The translations under genes and the position numbers were made by a program. From Bretschneidera sinensis (taxonomy: Eukaryota; Streptophyta; Magnoliopsida; Brassicales; Akaniaceae), in the NCBI GenBank assembly GCA_023935145.1, contig CM043698.1, positions 72,812,501 to 72,876,500 on the forward strand: a stretch of DNA of 64,000 nucleotides, read 5' to 3'. The notes below the pieces were generated by a model, which did not search any database, was not told where the DNA came from, and saw only the letters and a program-made list of their open reading frames with translations. Shown piece after piece: positions 61,013-64,000 of the stretch (the first letter of the stretch is position 1; each line of letters opens with the position of its first letter).

Positions 61013-61709
61013 CATTAGTATTTATTACAAAGTGTATATGAAGTAGGAAATGAGAATAAGCTGCCGTTTGGAATCAAATAAAAATGATTTTTTTTTCCAA
61101 ATGATTTGAAAAAAGAATTTATTTATAAATGAATTGGAATGAATTTTTATATTCGATTTTCTTACGTTAAATTGTAGAATTTATTTGAATACTTACGCTT
61201 AAAATGTTTGAAATAAATGAAAAAAAAAAACTCAAAAAATGAAAGGGGAGGAGGGAAGCAGTGAGGGGAAGAGAATATTTGAGTTAATATAACTTTTTTC
61301 TTCATTTTGTGGAATTCATTTGTAAATAATGCAACCTGTCATATTTGTTAAACCAACATCATATTAATTTGTTGGAAAAAGTGTAAGTAGGTTATTTTCT
61401 TATTATATTAATTTGTTACTCGATCCTGCAGAAGTGTTACTACGTAAAAATATTCATTTCATTTGAATTTGTTAAAATATAATTGAAAATCTATTGACTT
61501 TCCAGAAACAAAAGATACGTATTAAAAAATTCGGTAAAGGAAAAAAAATTAACACATCACTTTTTTTTAAATATATTTTTATAGGCTAGTAATCCAAAAG
61601 AAAAATCAATGTCTGATTTTATAGTGAAGTTGATTAATCCTCGTAATGACTTGATTATCATCTTCATTTATTGTTTTCTGTCAATACATAAATGACTTAT
61701 TCACCATCT

Positions 61710-61790
<81 letters not shown>

Positions 61791-61853
61791 ACCATAATTA
61801 AGCTCATATAGCTCTTTATTACAAGTTCTTGAGATGCTAGAGATCCGAATTAA
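61013..61853. other. Downstream region of PR-1; (AT)n; possible last exon
   Basis: (AT)n of about 35 units at 61721-61789. 61585-61695 may be the last exon of the small gene at 54944. Otherwise AT-rich and featureless. Confidence 0.5.
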
Positions 61854-62339
61854 TTAGTAAGGACGTTGATTAACATAGTTGCCTCGGGGGTCATAGTTGC
61901 AACTAATGATAGTGCCTCCATTGTTGCACCTCACCTTAGCACACCCTAAACGAACCGAGTTTCGCCATACAACCTGAGTATAATGTCCACAAACCTTACC
62001 AGCAGCGCAAGTATTAGAGTTGTAATTATAGTAAGCCTTCTCATCAACCCACATTTTCACAGCAGCCGTGGCTGTTAGATCAGCACTGGACCAGGCAAGG
62101 TTCTCGCCGTAAGGCCCTTTCGAGTGAACGAGCTTGCAATTGGCCTTAAGTTGATTGACATAGTTTTGTGCATAGGCTGCAACCTTATTGTCCCATTTCA
62201 CAGGACCAACACCAACCCTAGCACGAGCGTTGTTGTGAGCTGTGAGGTAGTCTTGTGGTGAGTTTTGAGCATGTGAGAGATGGATTATGGCTAAGGCAAT
62301 GACACTCACAATTGCTAGTGAAATATTAACCTTCTTCAT
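61854..62339 (-). CDS. PR1: Pathogenesis-related protein 1 (CAP domain), secreted
   Basis: 161 codons, no intron. Start taken at ATG 62337-62339; the frame is open further upstream but without an ATG in a sensible place. Residues 1-24 form a signal peptide (basic KK, then [19 protein letters not shown]). The CAP domain begins at [40 protein letters not shown] and [20 protein letters not shown] are the family signatures, with six Cys for three disulphides. The C-terminus, [15 protein letters not shown], keeps the CAPE-peptide layout (CNYx.PxGNxxxxxPY). The protein is secreted to the apoplast; the family is a marker of salicylate defence and binds sterols. Stop 61854-61856. A TATA box is upstream. 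Length is normal for the family. Confidence 0.96.
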   Translation of the reverse strand: MKKVNISLAIVSVIALAIIHLSHAQNSPQDYLTAHNNARARVGVGPVKWDNKVAAYAQNYVNQLKANCKLVHSKGPYGENLAWSSADLTATAAVKMWVDEKAYYNYNSNTCAAGKVCGHYTQVVWRNSVRLGCAKVRCNNGGTIISCNYDPRGNYVNQRPY

Positions 62340-62760
62340 TTTTGTTTCTTTTCTATTAACAAGGGAAAGTTGTGAAAGGTTATAAGCTATTGATGAAAAA
62401 AAAGATATATATATTAGGGGTTTATATAGAAGTTTGGTGTGGAAAATAATTGGAGACTCATGGTGAAAAGAACGTTTCAAAGTGCTGGCGGCTAGCAGCT
62501 TCAGTCAAAAATTAAGATAATATTAGAATTCGGTGAGGCAGCACCAGGGTTGGACAATATTCTAATTCCGTAAATTAGACAAAACTTTGAATGTCTGTAA
62601 AAATTACCAAAACTAAGAAATTTGAGACTCATGGTATTTGAGCATCCGTCACTATATTACCAATTCAAATTGAACATCATATTAATTATTAAATCAATTC
62701 TATGCATTGTCCCATGCTTATCTCATGATGATTATCTTACATGATAAGGTCGGGATTGAT
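62340..62760 (-). promoter_or_regulatory. PR-1 promoter, duplicated at 23200-23660
   Basis: TATA box at 62421-62430 (minus TCTATATAAA), about 85 bases before the ATG. The region from about 62415 to 62760 has a close match at 23200-23660. Confidence 0.8.
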
Positions 62761-63224
62761 TGTCTGAGGAATTTAGCTTTCAGCTTCGTATAAAATTTAA
62801 GATAAGATTAGAGTTAGTCGTATAATCATATTTGATCAATTTTACTTAATAATTGAAAAATATTCTGTACTGATAAATGACCAATTTGACGATATAAATA
62901 AATAAATAAATAAATAACCCATTTTTTATCATTCCTTTTCAAATCTTGACCCAAACCATATATGGACAAATAAATGACTTTAATCAAATTTGTATGCTGC
63001 TATATGAACCATACAGTTAGATTACCGATTTCAAATACAAGTAATTGCAGAAACAGATTAGTAATTGGCATATGCTAAATTAATCAATTTTTTTTTTTTT
63101 TTTGTGTTTTACCGATTTTACTTTTAATGAATAATTGTAACGAGTGAATATATGTGGTGATTCAATTTAAATGTCTCAATCTATTTTGTGTTTGTCTCTA
63201 CCGATATAATTAATGTCAAGTAAT

Positions 63225-63480
63225 TAATTAAGGTTAGTAATATTCAGTTTTTCTCAAGTTGACAAATATGTAAATTAACTTGCCCAATCCAACAAATAGT
63301 ACATAACAGACAACGGTACAAAACAGTAGAACAAAACTTTGACGGTATCATGAGAATAGAATTAGGGAAAAGAGGAATATTTCGTTAAAAAAATCGTTTG
63401 GTAATTAGTTTACCATATGATAAACGGTTGTTCTATGGAATTGATTTTAGGTCGAGAAATCATGTATTTGAATAATTCAC
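63225..63480 (-). pseudogene. Distal SQE upstream region, copy C
   Basis: Matches 27546-27720 and copy B: TTTTTCTCAAGTTGACAAAT, AACTTGCCCAATCCAACAA, AACTTTGACGGTA and GGGAAAAGAGGAATAT. No SQE exon lies between it and PR-1. Confidence 0.8.
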
Positions 63481-64000
63481 TTATATACATCTCCCTCTTA
63501 TTTATTTATTTTTTGTTGTCAACAGCATGTGATTTGGCTTTAAAGGCTTATGCGGTTCATTGCATTTGGAATGTCAGAATGATGTGGTAATTTTTTTTTT
63601 TTTTTAAAAAGAAATTGACGTGGTAAATTTAACAAGTCTATATTCATGTTTAGCTTCGAAGATGAATTTAAATTCTAAAAGCATAATCAATTTTTAATAT
63701 AAAGAACTTCAAATTAAGTAATCAATCATGCTTGTAAATATTAAAATAAAAAAGTTACCAAATTAGTAATCTTTGAGCGATGCGATCTCTTTGCGTTGAT
63801 GGGAAGGGATTAACGTTAAGATATTAATCCAAAGTTGAAAGAGATTTCATATGTGGTGAGGATGCCTTCAACCTTTTAGAAGTTTCGCATTAACTTGATG
63901 GATCGACGCACATAAGATTTGAAATTTAATTCAAGAATTAATGTGAAAAGGTTAGGGTTTTGTGTTTGTAAGATTTTTTGTGGAGACTGAGACTTATGAA
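63481..64000. other. Window end, no gene seen
   Basis: AT-rich, poly(T) run at about 63592-63605. No coding signal. Confidence 0.6.

Noticed and set aside
62340..62480. N-terminal extension of the PR-1 frame
   Set aside because: The open frame upstream has no ATG in place and spans the TATA box; the signal peptide begins at ATG 62339.

Overview
The window is nuclear DNA of a flowering plant, most likely a eudicot. It is AT-rich and intron-bearing. It carries a squalene monooxygenase gene with plant exon structure, a PR-1 gene, a SWEET relic, and many Ty1/copia elements with plant lineage motifs and initiator-Met-type primer sites (TGGTATCAGAGC). Species cannot be named from sequence alone.

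Layout. 1-2040: 3' end of a Copia copy. 2104-3138: fragments of an exportin-T (PAUSED-like) gene and an NF-YB gene, fused head to tail. 3716-4213: truncated LINE. 4540-7522: CACTA-like end interrupted by a 2.2 kb solo Ty3/gypsy LTR. 7523-22357: decayed Copia copy (minus), into which a 10.2 kb SIRE-like Copia (10064-20288, TSD GAAAT) has inserted. 22743-33000: squalene monooxygenase gene (24082-27131, minus, 8 exons, 530 codons, apparently intact) amid partial duplicates of its own exons and promoter, with a PIF/Harbinger element and a Mutator-like insertion. 33893-36454: a gypsy LTR followed by a 5'-truncated SWEET pseudogene. 39067-44239: Copia with TSD ACTCC. 44245-46315: decayed gypsy gag. 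50061-54620: very young Copia with identical LTRs, TSD CATGC, and no gag N-terminal domain. 54944-55191: start of a small unrecognised gene. 56095-61007: Copia with TSD ATTAC. 61854-62339: intact PR-1 gene.

Only the squalene monooxygenase and PR-1 genes look like complete host genes. They belong to one duplicated block. A PR-1 promoter copy lies just downstream of the squalene monooxygenase gene, and a copy of the distal squalene monooxygenase upstream region lies beyond the PR-1 promoter. This suggests that PR-1 plus squalene monooxygenase units were duplicated and then lost different members.

The most unusual signal is a 12-bp perfect palindrome (CCAGTCGACTGG) repeated about nine times in each LTR of the SIRE-like element, and again ahead of an extra ORF downstream of pol. 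Spacing is about 21, 31 or 52 bp, close to whole helical turns. Each array lies upstream of a TATA-like box, so the extra ORF may have had its own promoter built from the same module.
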